From Nautilus pompilius (taxonomy: Eukaryota > Mollusca > Cephalopoda > Nautilida > Nautilidae), in NCBI GenBank assembly GCA_018389105.1, contig JACATO010000091.1, positions 124,001-188,000 of the forward strand: 64,000 nucleotides of DNA, in the 5' to 3' direction. Below, piece after piece: positions 1 to 12,800 of this stretch; the first letter of the stretch is position 1, and every line of letters begins with the position of its first letter. The notes below the pieces were generated by a model. It saw nothing but the letters and a program-made list of their open reading frames with translations. It did no database searches and was not told the origin of the DNA. Both the position numbers and the translations under genes were made by a program.

Positions 1-174
1 TTCCACAAACTAAAAAGCATCTGGAGTTCTGTCTGTCTGTCTGTCATATAAAGCCACAGTTTTTGAGCAATGTAAAGACCAAACACTCCTGATAAGGCGT
101 TCACGCCACAGAATCCTGAACATCCCCCTAATAAGTTGGCCACGTCTTATCATTACAATCTCTCAAGTGAAAGC

Positions 175-562
175 TCCCTTTAATTCCACTGTATTAGTCA
201 GATATGGACAGTCGCTGTCAGCAAACAACCGAAATGCTCCCACAGGTTCTTGATCAGATTCACATCAGGGACATGAAGTAGCCAGGGTAGCAACGCCCTG
301 ATTCTTCCGTCTTGTGATCACACAAAAGGTGTAAAATGTAGCACCATCCTCCAACATGTCCTTCATAAAAGCACCAATTCTTACTACCACACCCTTGCCA
401 TGACACTCCTCCCTCCACACCTCACCTGACTGCTGCTGGCAGAGGACTCTGGGATAGGTCTTTGTCAGCTCTTCTCCGAATCCAGGTGGCATGTTCGGAT
501 GTGAGCTGCTGAAACCTGAACTCATCAGGGAAGAGAAGATGCTGCCGGTACTTGAGGGTCTT
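175..562 (-). mobile_element. Tc1-like transposase relic (DD34E type)
   Basis: On the minus strand, different frames show LLFPDEFRFQQL (first catalytic Asp block, usually LFSDESRF), then TWIRRRADK and VNLIKNLWEHF (the usual SPDLNPIENLWE block holding the final Glu). The order is correct for a Tc1 transposase, but the frame is broken several times and the N-terminal DNA-binding part was not seen. No clean terminal repeats were found, so the limits are approximate. Confidence 0.6.
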
Positions 563-1177
563 ACCAGACACTTAAGTCTAAACAAACCTTTAGTTAGTAA
601 AAGGGGTCTCTTATACGCTACACCTGTAGCCAAAATGACGGAAACCTGACCATTCTTTGTCTCATTTCTGTGTCATGGGCAATGTCAGCAACATCCACTT
701 TATGAATTTTTGTAATATCGGTGACAGATCCATGAGAAAGGTGGAGATCTTTGAAAATCCGTCATTAACCCTGACTGCACATGAAAACCTGAGGTGAATA
801 GAAAAGTATGGCCAGACCTGCCCATTTTCAGCATGGTTATCTGACCACCTAGACATCTGATATATGCATAATCACACCTGAAACATTGAATCAGGCGGCC
901 CGTTGACCCACCTCCAAATACAAATTGGGCTTCTACCCTAAACACAAATGGTTTCTCTCCCCCCCCCCACCACATACTGCAAAATCACCATATCAAAGAC
1001 AAAGCCTGCTTGGTGGAGAGAGCTTTTCTCTTTGTTGAGATTTTACATACATGTACAAGCGACATCAAAGAGAGTTTTCAGTGACTGATGCCCAGTTGTG
1101 GCTGTTAATCCTCTTTTGTACTAACAGGGACCATCAGAGAATAGGGAATTACAGAATGTAGCTTAGTAAAGTACAGA
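563..1177. other. No gene recognised
   Basis: The reading frames here show no known domain. A C-run lies near 960-968. Confidence 0.4.
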
Positions 1178-1503
1178 CAGTCCCCGACCTATGTAACAAT
1201 CCGGGTCATCAATCCTCCTATACATAAGTCGGGGATGATGTAAAATATGTGTATATAGGCACTGGTGCGGTGTTAGCATGATGACTGTGATTACATGGGT
1301 AAAACCTCAACACACGAAATGCATGTAAATGAGGAGGAGGAACACACCAGCTCATGAGAAAGGAAGAGACTGACCACAGTACCCACCATGCAACAGTCAC
1401 AACCCTCATACATGCTGGCAAGTAGTTCCCTCATAAAAACGGTACTTTTCAGCATGGAATTATTTTTAAAATGAATTTCAGGTCTTACATAAGTCGGAGA
1501 CTG
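1178..1503. mobile_element. Short nonautonomous element (MITE) with inverted ends
   Basis: The left end CAGTCCCCGACCTATGTAA (1178) is matched by the reverse complement of the right end, CAGTCTCCGACTTATGTAA (ending 1503). A third, inverted copy of the same motif lies at about 1218-1233, so the left end alone can fold as a hairpin. The 326-bp length, the CAG ends and the absence of coding content suggest a pogo/Tigger-type MITE. A clean TA target duplication is not seen. Confidence 0.6.
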
Positions 1504-1584
1504 CTAGTATTGATTACTGGAACAAACTGGTATAAACAAGGAACTTCACTAATGTTGTTTTCATAAGTTAACTGTCTACACCAT

Positions 1585-3050
1585 GGGGTAAGTTCAATCT
1601 GTTCGTGGAGGAAATAAGCTGGTTCTTGGTGGATGCACTGACGCTGTGCAGAAGATCGTTGTAAATGGTGTGAAGTCACATGAATGTGAACAGTGAAGGC
1701 GAGGAATGTGCAAGATGAAGGAGGTTCGTGATGGTCAAGTTGCTGGCAGACTCCACAGGCATACCCGTGCTCCAGATGCACCAAGATCAGAAATGCTGCG
1801 TGTTCGTAACGTTATAAAGCGCAGAGTGAAGATGGCGAGGAAACAGATCATTTCACAGTCTGTATCACCTACATCTGAAGCTGCCTCTGTACAGCTTCCA
1901 GCTATCTGTTCAATCCACCATACCATTCATAAGCAAAGACAAGCTTCTGGGAACTCTCATCCTATTCCAACCAACCTCGCTGAACTAATCACACCTGAAC
2001 AGTACAAGGTAACGATTCTCTTTTACTATTCTAATGATATCATAGCATTAATTATGCAAACCCAAACTTATGATAGTATTTAAGTAAATATATTAGTTGT
2101 TGCCTGTATGTGTAAGTTACCCAGGTCAGAACAAACTTAGATAATAACTTCAGAAGTTGCCTTCGTGCTTAATTTCACTGTTACTTTCTTTCCAGCTGTC
2201 TTATTGGATTAGCTGGTCTCTTTATGTATCGTGTGTTACTGGAGATACAACAATAACGATAATGATGACAAAGAAATATAAATTTTAATTTTCACAGGTT
2301 ACTCTACGAGGTGATCGCTTTCTTCAATATGACAGCAACAACACAAAGCACCGTGTTCTATTATTTACATCTGATACCAGCTTGGCTCTGCTCCCAAACT
2401 CTGATGATTGGTTTGCTGATGATGCTCTAGGACAATCTTAAAAGTTTTTCTTTTTATCACTTATCCATCATCCATGCCTTGAATGAACACTACATATTCT
2501 TGTGTGTTTATGCCTCACTCTCCAACAAGCAAGAAATGACATACAACATCTTCCCAAGGAAGGATGTTTCTATCGCCTCTCCCAGTGCGTGCGAGAGAGA
2601 GAGAGAGAGAGAAAAAAGTCCAGGAAGCTGGCCTACAATGTACAATGGTTGTACGCAGAAGATAACGACTTTTTGCTATCAGTTTGCATGCTATCTGCGC
2701 TCGCTTTCATTCCAGAGGAAGAGATCGCTGATGCTTTTGGGATGCTGCAGGAAGAGCTACCAGAAGAGGCCACGGTAATTTGTGACTACTTCGAGGATGC
2801 ATTCATAGGCTGTGAACGTGGTCTTCGTCGCTATTGACAACAGCCGAAGTTTCCAATCTCTCGTTGGAACATGCATGACAGAACCGAGAGAGATTTGCCA
2901 CGCACGAACAACCATGTTGAGGACTGGCTTTGGAGATTGCTCACCATCCCAACGTGTGGAGATTCTTTGGTAGGTTAAGAAGGGAACCGGCCCAAACCGA
3001 TGCTTCAATTAACCAGATGATTGCTGGTCACCCACCTGCACCACCAGATA
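1585..3050 (+). mobile_element. Mutator-like (MULE) transposase relic with FLYWCH-type zinc finger
   Basis: Plus-strand pieces appear in family order. A FLYWCH-like part (RGGNKLVLGG, then a Cys and H.H around 1590-1765) comes first. The linker LHRHTRAPDAPRSEMLRVRN and NLAELITPEQYK follow (to about 2010). At 2299-2440 comes FLQYDSN...LLFTSDTSLALLPNSDDWF, matching the MULE block whose family form is roughly LIFATDENLRLLAESDTWFMDGTF. Next are CVYASLSNKQEMTY (about 2500), LSALAFIPEEEIADAF...YFEDAFIG (2690-2810) and SRWNMHDRTERDLPRTNNHV (about 2855-2915), matching the C-terminal WN...RTNN.VEGWH block. Stops and frame changes separate the pieces, and a stretch between 2083 and 2296 does not code. 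It is an inactive copy and no end repeats were identified. Confidence 0.75.
2592..2613. repeat. (GA)n microsatellite
   Basis: A short pure GA run inside the MULE relic. Confidence 0.9.
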
Positions 3051-3793
3051 AACAGGTGATCCATCAGAACAATTGTTGGAGCATACGAGAACAGACATAT
3101 AATGGGATTATCTGTTTGGTAATACCCACAATATCTCATTCTAAAGTTATGTGACTACTGGAAAATTAACTGAAAATCAGTAGCTAAAATGCTGGCAGTT
3201 GTATGTTTTTTTTGGTGTAGGCGTATTACCTCAACAGTTTTTCTTACCTTACTCAACAGATATTAACTACGTATACTTTATGGATAATAAAAGGAAATAA
3301 ATAAATAAAAATTACTTTAATTCAAAATTTATGGGAGGGCAAAATACCGGGTGGCAACAGGCTTAGATCCCTGAAGCATGTAAATTTTGGTCAGACGCAT
3401 TCATTTACAGAAGGGGCACAAATCATCTCAAATGAAAATAATGAATACAGAAACAACAGTATAATCATGAAGAGATAAAAGCAGACTGGTCATTTTCCTA
3501 ATGATGCTTCGGCCATTAAAAATTCCTTCTTCATCCTTCCAAAAGCAGAAATTTCCAGTCTTCTATGGCAAGCAAAGTTATTTTATTAACATAATCAAAA
3601 TCCTCATTCTTCAAGCACATGGAATACTTATGGGACTTTTATCTCACAAATACGTACTGCTGTAGTGGCATTCAAAAAGGATAGAGTTAATAATGTCTGG
3701 TTTCCAAGGATATAGCTTAGAGTTAATATGGAGTTCTATAAATGATCCTTACCAATAGCAAATGTAGTTAATGTATAAACTGCTTCTCATTAC
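3051..3793. other. No gene recognised
   Basis: AT-rich, with AATAAA-like A/T runs near 3290-3310. I looked for a further CEP63 exon on the minus strand and found no convincing one. Confidence 0.4.
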
Positions 3794-3853
3794 CTTGGCT
3801 CTCTCTCTCTCCAATTCAAAGTTGTTTTCCTGTGCCAACTGCAACTCTTCCTT
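3794..3853 (-). CDS. CEP63: CEP63 exon, last one recognised
   Basis: 20 codons, phase 0 at both ends, reading KEELQLAQENNFELERERAK, with acceptor TTCATCAG and donor GTAATG. It is short but the phases fit. A following exon is required and was not found between 1 and 3793. Confidence 0.65.
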
Positions 3854-6800
3854 CTGATGAAAAGACACGAACAAAGAGAGCTGATGGCTAAGTGTTTACA
3901 TTTTTAAATGTGTAAAATTATGCAAATAATAAGTTAATTCACACCTTGAATACGCTATGCTGGCAGGGGGGGGACCTTACATCAGAAACTACTGAAATAT
4001 CAGAAAGAGTTCAGCTAGATAACATTTAAATGTTTTCAGGTCTTAAGCATTTCAGAATATACTGAACAGTTATGTTATTAAACAATTGAGGGTGTAACAA
4101 GAGTTTTAAAATATTCACTGCATGCACAGTCAATGTTTTTTTTTTTTGTGGCTAATTATACTTAGAAAGACCAAGGGTTATAACTATGAAAAAAACTGGT
4201 CCAAGTACCAGCATGGACATGACAATATTATCATTTTAGGAACAGATATGTAAATAAATGAAATAAATTACTAGTTGTTGCTGCTGGTAGTGTAAACTAG
4301 GAAAAGGATAAAAGTTAGCGATGTGCTTTTTATGGAAATTGAAAGGTTAATTCAGACTTTTCCAATCACCTTATAGTGGTAATACAATTAGATGGTCAAA
4401 CCATGTCTTGACATTGGTATTCTGATAATCACGACAGGGGAAAAGCTGTAAAGTGCAGGTTCATTAGTGAGCTGTACCACTAAGGTTAGAGATAGAGATT
4501 GGAGAATGTAGGCTGACTGGTAAACTGTTGACTACTACTAAAGGTTAAAGGGAAATATTGTGAAACTTAAGTCCATTAGTAAGCTGTAGTATCATTACTA
4601 GGGTTACAAGGAAAGACTGTGAAATGTAGGTTCATTAGTAAACTGTAGTACTACTATTAAAGTGATAGCAAAATGCCTGTATTAACCCTCTAACTTTTAC
4701 ATTGAGAACTAGTTTAAAACGCACTCGAAGAATTTTACTCCACAAGGGCCTAGCATAAACCTTGAGGCTCTGCATAGCAACTGAATCAAAAAGCTATTTA
4801 CTTGATGTCATTAATTATATCACTTTACATTCCTGGAAAACTAACCAACCGTACGAACATATGGTTGTCTCCTTCAAAAGGGCATAATATTTCTTAGGAA
4901 TGTGAATTCTCATATTAGTTTTTTTTTGGCTAACATCGGTGCTTGCATGGTTGGCTGCAGCAGTGATTCCCAACCTTTTTGAACTCTCAGACTGGTAAAA
5001 AAATAGCAATGGGATTTTCACTGACCAGTTCCCATGTGTGCAATACAGGTCAATAGGAAGATAAATTCTAACAATTAAAATGTATGTCTCTAAGAATAGA
5101 AATAATTGAACTGTATGTGTAGGCCCCATCAAGACAGCATGACTGGAGATTTTACTGAAATGATGTTGCTACGCCAGTGAAGACCAATATCGAGCTGAAA
5201 ATGAAAAGGTAAAAACTGATAAAAGAAATAATAAAAAGATTTTAAAACTTTGGACAACATACAAACCTGAATAAAAAATATTATGTACCGAGTACTGCTG
5301 AGACTTGTAGGTCTGCTTCTTTGATACAAGCTTATGAATGTATGACTCAGTGTTGGACAGGGTGATGAGCCTGTTCCTGTGTGTTGTCTTTATAAAAGAA
5401 GATACATGGAGGGAGACTGTAGCAGCACCATCAATGCAAGGTCACTTAACACTGGACATTCTGGGGCAAACTCTGATCTAAAATGCAGTTAGTGTTATTT
5501 CACTTTTCAAGAGTGCTTCCAATTCCCTGTCACTTGGAATCTTAGTCAATCTATCTTCCTACACAGAATTTAAGTTAGTCACCTTGATTTTGATAAATGG
5601 GTTTCACATCCATTCATTTTGACTCTTTAGATCATCAACGGCTGAGAAAAGCATGCAACTGTATTAAAAAAGATTTTAAATGCCCCAATGATTACAGTAT
5701 TCAAAATGTAAATATCAGCGTCTTCCACACCTTCAGGAAACATATCAAAACATTTTCTTAAAACTTATTCTTCCCAAACATTTAAAATAACAAAGCCATC
5801 TTTCCTTGCAAGAAAAGTCTCAACTCATTTAAAATGGAAAATATGTCAGCTAAATAAGAAAAGTTTTGCAGCCCAGCTGCCTCTTGGAAGAGTTTTTCCC
5901 CGTCATACTTCTTGATGAGAAGTTCATTGTGGCGTACAAGAACAAAAAACAATACTTTTCTTTGCAAAAGCCAATGGAATTCCTAACCAACAGTAAATGA
6001 CCTTTTAGGTTTTGCAATGCGAAACAACACTTTATAAGATGCTGCTAACAGTCTGTTGCTTTTAAATTGATCATGCCTTCTTTGAAATATTCTTTAGCTT
6101 CCTACTAGTTCTTTGTGCATTGCATCATCTGAAAGGATAATACCCCTGAGTGTTTTGTTTCTCATTTCCCATTCAGTTGTAGCAAACTTAATGTATGAAC
6201 TATTATATTTTCAATGGAAAGTAGCTCATTTCTTGCACAGTGAATCATTCACCTCTTGTTCACTGCAAGGCATATCACTAGCACAAACATCTACTTTGGT
6301 TTCTTCACTACACATCAGTTTTAGATGTGATTCAAAAATTCCACCATATTTCTTTTAGCCATGTTGGTTAGCTCAGGGTAGTTTTGTGTTAAATAATAAA
6401 TATTAAAAATCAAGAAAAGCAACAGTACCTATGACGGAGGTAAGTAGGTAAGTTACAAGTACATTTCTGAGATCCTCTTTAATTCATACAACATACAGCT
6501 AGGAATTAAGGTGATTTGATGTATTAATGCATAATTTATAATATATATTTCTACATGGTAACAAAGGTAAGTCAATGAGCAACGGTCTAATAACAACAGA
6601 GAGAGGCCGGTAGAAAGTAAGCTGCAGACCAAAGGTTGGGAACGGTGAAGTTCTATTAAAAAATTGTACTGGTGCGGAATTTGCTGCTGAAATGGACTGT
6701 CATAGTAAAATGGTTCTTATGTGGTATAAGCATCTAAAGTTTTTTTCGCAAGCATTGAAAGGTAAATTTAAAACCTTTTTATGATAAGCCAGGAAATATT

Positions 6801-9800
6801 AAGCATTGCTCGTCTGTGAGAAGCGTCGCCAAGGGGAAAGAGAAATTATTTCCATCAAATGTTATTTAGGAACCAGAACCAACCTTTATTTTTAGTAAAT
6901 CATCAAGATTTTTAGTGCTAGCTTTCTGGGTTTGTAGCTCCAATGTGGCTTGAGCAATGTCGACTCGCAGGGTCCTTTCTAGTTCTTTGAGGATTCTATA
7001 AAAATAGAAAAAAAATATATATGATTTAGCTGTTTTGGCTTCCTACCAAGAAATGTCATACTGTATAGTTTTTATTCCTATTGAGACTTCTGTATAAAGA
7101 GCAGTAACAAGGTGAGGTGGTACCAAGAAAAAAAGCAACAATTAATGTCCGTTTTTGAGAGTTTTCAAATGTATTCCTTTATTTAAGGCAAAAGTTCTTG
7201 TGTGATTTCTCTCTCGCATCATGGCCAGATCTCAAACCCCCCCAAAAATAAAAAAAAGTAACAGCTTAATATTTAACAAAGAAAATTACCACCAGTAAGT
7301 AGAGGAATGCGCATTTCAGAAGAACATTTCCTTTATTTAGTACAAAGAGAGGCCTCCTGTGTTGGTTTATAACGAATTATCACAAAATGGTACCGAGCAA
7401 CTAGATTTAACACCAATGTACACCTTGACTGATTGTTCCCACAAATTCTCTTTTAAGGAGTAAAGGTCTCCCCTGATAAATGGTGTGGGGGATTTATGAA
7501 GTAGACTGCCAAACTGGAATTCCACACCCTGAAGAAACAAACAAAATCCTCTCACTGTCCCCAAATTACAATATATCAGAATCTGAAGATTACAGATACT
7601 TAAACCCTGACAATTTCAATGAATAACTGCACTAATTTCCAAGTAGTAAAAATTCCACCTTAATCACCATAGTACCTTTCTGGGAACCTAATTTTCACCT
7701 GAAAGATGATTAATTTTCGCCAAGCGTTCAGATGACTAACTTGACAACTCAAAAACCTTAAGTATTTCATTAATTTAGTTTTCTGACATCAACATCCGAC
7801 AATCGGTTTACAGAAAACCTTTTCAACTAACAGAAACAGAAAAAAAGCAGAAATGAAATTTTAGGTAACAAAAACAAAATATGAATGGCACAAATAAAAG
7901 CAGACAGAACCACTTGCTCACATGATTTCATCTCTGGCACTGTTCAAATTCTCCACTTGCTCAGATTCTCTTTTTCTGTATTCTTCTTTCAGGTTCCTGG
8001 TAAGGAAGAAACACAGATACACCTGCATTGGTTCTATTCGATTCACTTTTGTTTCTCTTCCAGCCTATCTACCTAGCTTATCTATTCCACATGTTGTAAA
8101 CTGATTTTCTTCACCCATCTAACATCCAGATTCTGCATATCCCAAGTCAGCATATCTATTTGATTACCTATCTTCCTGCCTACATCATGTTTCTGTTATT
8201 ATATCTATGTCTCAAGCTGTGGGAGTTAACTACACATGTCTTTATTTACTAGTGACCCCTATCTTCCTGTTTATGCAGTAGTCATCCCTTTTCCAGAAAA
8301 CAAAAAGAATAGTTACTGAATTTCCTTTTGAGACGCCTCCTCCTGTAGCTTCTCGGTTTCTTCTCTACCAAGCTTCTTTCTCTCCAGCTCATCGAGTTGA
8401 GATTTAAGCTTTTGGTAATCTTTTGCCATGGATATGTTATGATCTTCCAGTGCCTAAAAAATTAACGTGTGCTTGCTTGTAAAATACTTAGAAAGGAAAA
8501 CTGGTTGGCTGATTCGCAAAGCCTTTGCGTAACCATGCCAACACAGCGCGGGCAAAATCAACCTCCAACAAAAGAGTTCTAATATCAGATTTTTTTTTTT
8601 TCCTTTTCCATTTTCTTGCTCAGCACTGAATTCTGAAAAGCACCTTTCACTTTTTGAAATAGAAAAAGAACTCTTAGCGGCTGCTTTCTCTTAGAAAATC
8701 AGTTGAGATGAATTTGATTCAGATGTCAATCTGCTAGCAATCCTGGTCACTTAGCAACGCCACCTCCCCGCAGTCTGGTTTCCCCAAACAGACAGGTGAG
8801 ATGAACAGAAAACAAAGTAATCTTTTCACATTCTTAGCAAACCCAATGTGTTCTTTCTCAGCTTTTAAAATTTATTATTATTCTTTTTACAGTTTCCAAG
8901 GACTAAGATGAATAAACTAAATTCTAGTTTAACAAATTCCAGATATTCTTGCCCCCCCCCACAACCTTTTGCTGAAAATGTACTTTCCGTGTAAGTAAAA
9001 CTCAACACCTTTTACCAACCCCTTATCACTAACTATCATCACCTTTATATTGCAGTTGGTTTGTCTCAGTTTTTCCAACAGCTTTGACTTTTCTTCCTTG
9101 ACGTTTTTGTAGGATGCTGTCAGCTGTTCTAACGACATCTGAAACTTCTCCTTTTGGTGGCTCTGCAAGACAAGATATTAAAGGAAAGCCGTTTAGACCA
9201 AGGGTTACCAGGAAACATTGCAAGCATGCAGACAGCACATTAACAAAAATGTCTTTCAAACAGCCACATCAGTAAAACCCTTTACAAAAGAGGGGCCCTG
9301 TCAGTTTTTTAAAATGTAAATTCATAAAAACATCGCATCTGATGCCATGGGATAGCAGCATTTCTCTGGGTAACTGAAAACAAACGCTACACGTCAGAGA
9401 GAACAACAGAAATATGATGGGATACCATCAGTAATGTTGCTGTTCTGGCCTCTGGAGATAGATTTTTTTTTTTAAATAAGATTGTGCCATTATTTCAAGT
9501 ATTAAAGAAACTGCTTAACTGCCAATGGCTGCTGTGACAGAATAAACCAGTTCCACTGCATATTAGTCCATGCAGGTAGCATTTCTATCAGTTTTACCAA
9601 GGACAAGTCCTCTGCCCTTTAAGGAGTTTAATTAAACCATCACATAATCCAGAAAAAACTGGAAGTAGATGTTTCATCATATGGAAACATCTGAAAATCT
9701 TGAGCTTGGATTCAAACAAAAGTTCAGATGCAATGGAGCTTTTTTTTTTATGGATTTAATTAAGCATTTTGGATTATCTGAAGATGCTTTACAGTAAACT

Positions 9801-12800
9801 CGCCCAGCTCATGAAGTCATAGTGCTCTGAGTTAGGCAGACAGAGAGTCATTCGTGGTATCTTTTGTATGTTCATTTACCAGTAACTTAAAAGTTTAAAA
9901 AAAACAAACAATAAAACTTTATGTCAGTTTGAAAATGCTGCACACGAAAAATCTCTCTTTTCATTTATTTTCCAATTAAATATAACTTTTCATGTTCTAC
10001 CTGTGCATAAGAATTTTTAAAGTCCAGATTGATCATGTGGTGGTGTCATTTTTAACAAGGGAGGTAATTATAGAAATACTGTATTATCTGCTTGACAAAC
10101 GTGTGAAAACTGCATTAGATGGGTGATTATATAAGCACAGATTATATAAATATGTATAATAAAGTCTCACTGAACAAGAATTCACTTTACACGGATGTTT
10201 CATTATGACACGATCCCGCCACGAGACAAAGTAGTCCACAAGAGGGGCAGTGCCTGATATTCTTCCACGATAGCTAGTGAGCCATCACTTACCAAGTTGT
10301 GTTTTTATCTCTTAATAACAATGGACCCAAAAAGAAAGAGTGAAGATATTAGTGCTTCAGCAACGAAAATGAAATGAAAAAGTCACTCTCTGGAAGTAGA
10401 ATTAAGAGTCATTGAGCGATCTGAGAAAGGTGAAGGATTAATGGATATTCAACATGCGATGGGGCTGAACGAAGCAACATGGCAGACTGTTCGTTCAAAT
10501 GTGGATAAGGTGAAATCAGTTGTGGTAGACCGGACGTTACGGAAAGGCTTTTGGGCACTTGGAATGAGCGCCAAACAAGGCAGAACGTTCCGTTAGGTCT
10601 GCGTGAATCATTGAAGAAAGACGAAAGAGATGTGATGAAGCCTCTCCACGCGAGCCAGGAATGGGTTTTCCGTTTTAAGAAGCGGTTTAACCGACGACAT
10701 AATCGGCTATGGGTGATAAGAATGCAGCCGAAAGTTTCCGCAGTTTGTAGGTGACAGTGGTTATGTCTCTGAGGTGGCGATCAATGCAGATGAAACAGGA
10801 TTCTATTAGAAGTAGATGCCAAATAGAACTTATATTTCCCAAGAAGAAAAAGCTGCGAAAGATCGATGCTCTCTTCTATTAGGAGGTAATGCACAGGGAG
10901 ATTTAAAACTTGAACCCTTAATGGTGCATCATGTGTGAACCCCTAGAGCTTATGATACTTAACTGATATACGTTACTCTTCTCTCTTTACATCCACCAGC
11001 TCACATCAGTGCCTATTTACGTGTATTCTGATTGGAAATCATATTTCCCTTAACACAGTTTTTCAGGCACGGATTAATCGTGTTAAGTGACACTTTACTG
11101 TATCTATTACGTTGTTTACCAAAGAGAAAAACAAAAACTAAAAAAAAAAAAAATATATATGTATAAAAACGAAAAATAGGTTGGGTAGTGTAGCAAATTA
11201 TTTCTTGCTATGGTCAAAGCTGAATTCCTCCCACATCCCCTATCTCGAGCACTCTATTCTCCCACCTTTCGCTGATTCAGTGCAAACAGTAAAGATGGAG
11301 GATAACCTGCATGGCTGCCTCTGACTTGGCCTGCTCCAGCTGACTTTTCCACTGAGCCATCTGCGCAGTGAAGCTGATTTCTGTGCTGTCGAGAATGTGC
11401 TGCCGTTTATCCAGTTGTTTCTGATAGTCGTCAGCTCGGAGCTAAGTTACCCAAAAATCAAAACAAACAAACACATCAGTTATTTGGAAAAGTGCCACAA
11501 AAACACCCCACAATGGCTGACTTAGGACAGCAGTCAAGGTCGTGGTCGGGTTTTGTGGCTGAAATAAGTCTATATTTTCAGAAAATGCAACGATTGTTTG
11601 TAATGTTAGTAGGACAAAATTGTCTTCCCCAGGCCAAATAGCCTAAAACAGGCGAAGAGTTTTATTTGGTGTTACAATTTACAGTAAAAAGAGAACTAAG
11701 TCTATAAACAAGTTAATACGGCAAAAAATGTCTGCTGTTTAAAAATCAGGCCATTAGGTGATGAAAATGTTCGTGTTGTTCTTGAACCTTCTCCCATTCA
11801 AGAAATGCAATATTTTGCACGCATAAACATTCAAACAATTTTCAAGAGAGTTGCTCAAAATACACCCACCTGATTAAAAGGATTTTAAAAAACCTTTCAA
11901 AAGCCCTGGAATAACTCAAATAGCAGAAATGACTTAGCATGCAGTTCGGTGATCCAAATAAAAGGGAAATTTGCCGAAAAAACAAAAGGAAATCTAATTA
12001 ATAATGCAGAAAGTATATAATGTAAGAGTAAAATTATCCAACTGTTGTCACAAAGAAGCCAATACCGATTCACTTTCTTGAATCTCCTCACCATCATTAC
12101 TTTTGACATAGAGTCTGTTGCTCTCACTCCAATAATCCTCAATGGACAGCAGGGACATCAATCTTTTGGCAGATTGTGAAAACGCTTGCACAATGGTTTG
12201 GTCATGACTTGAAAATCTCACTTTCACTTGCCACATCCAATGCCTCCATCACTGTCCGACCAACTAAGCAATGAGATCTGAGTTGTGCACACTTGACGCC
12301 TCTACGTCACCGAGAGGAAAGAATTCAATCTCAAATTCCATCACATAAATAATACTAATGCACCGGGTAATCAAAGTCAGCCGCACAAGTAACTTGATTA
12401 GTAAAGTCACTTTCGCAAGAAAACAAAGTAATATAAATAATCCAGAAGAAGGGAGACGTGGACCAGCTCCTCCTGTCTACAGCAGGGACAAAAGTGATCA
12501 TTAAATGACTTGTGAACTAAAAAACAGGCCATCTTGATTAAAATGCCTATTTTGCTCACTAAAAATAGCCAATCACAGGAGCAAAACTTCAAGGTAGCTC
12601 TTCAACAGGAAGGCAATCGCCCGATGAAACCATCTACACTGCTGTTTCACAAGTAGTAGGCAATCGTGTGGTGAAAATGTCCAAATCTCTCTTTGACGGG
12701 GCTTTCGTGTGACTAAAAATGTGCATGTTGTTACTTAAGAAAAACAGGCTATCACATAATAAAAATGTCTATGCTTGCCTTTAATTAATGCATAATTTTA

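Noticed and set aside
12048-12236. Extra CEP63 exon
   Set aside because: Neighbouring CEP63 exons join in phase without it, and no suitable splice sites or CEP63 similarity were seen.
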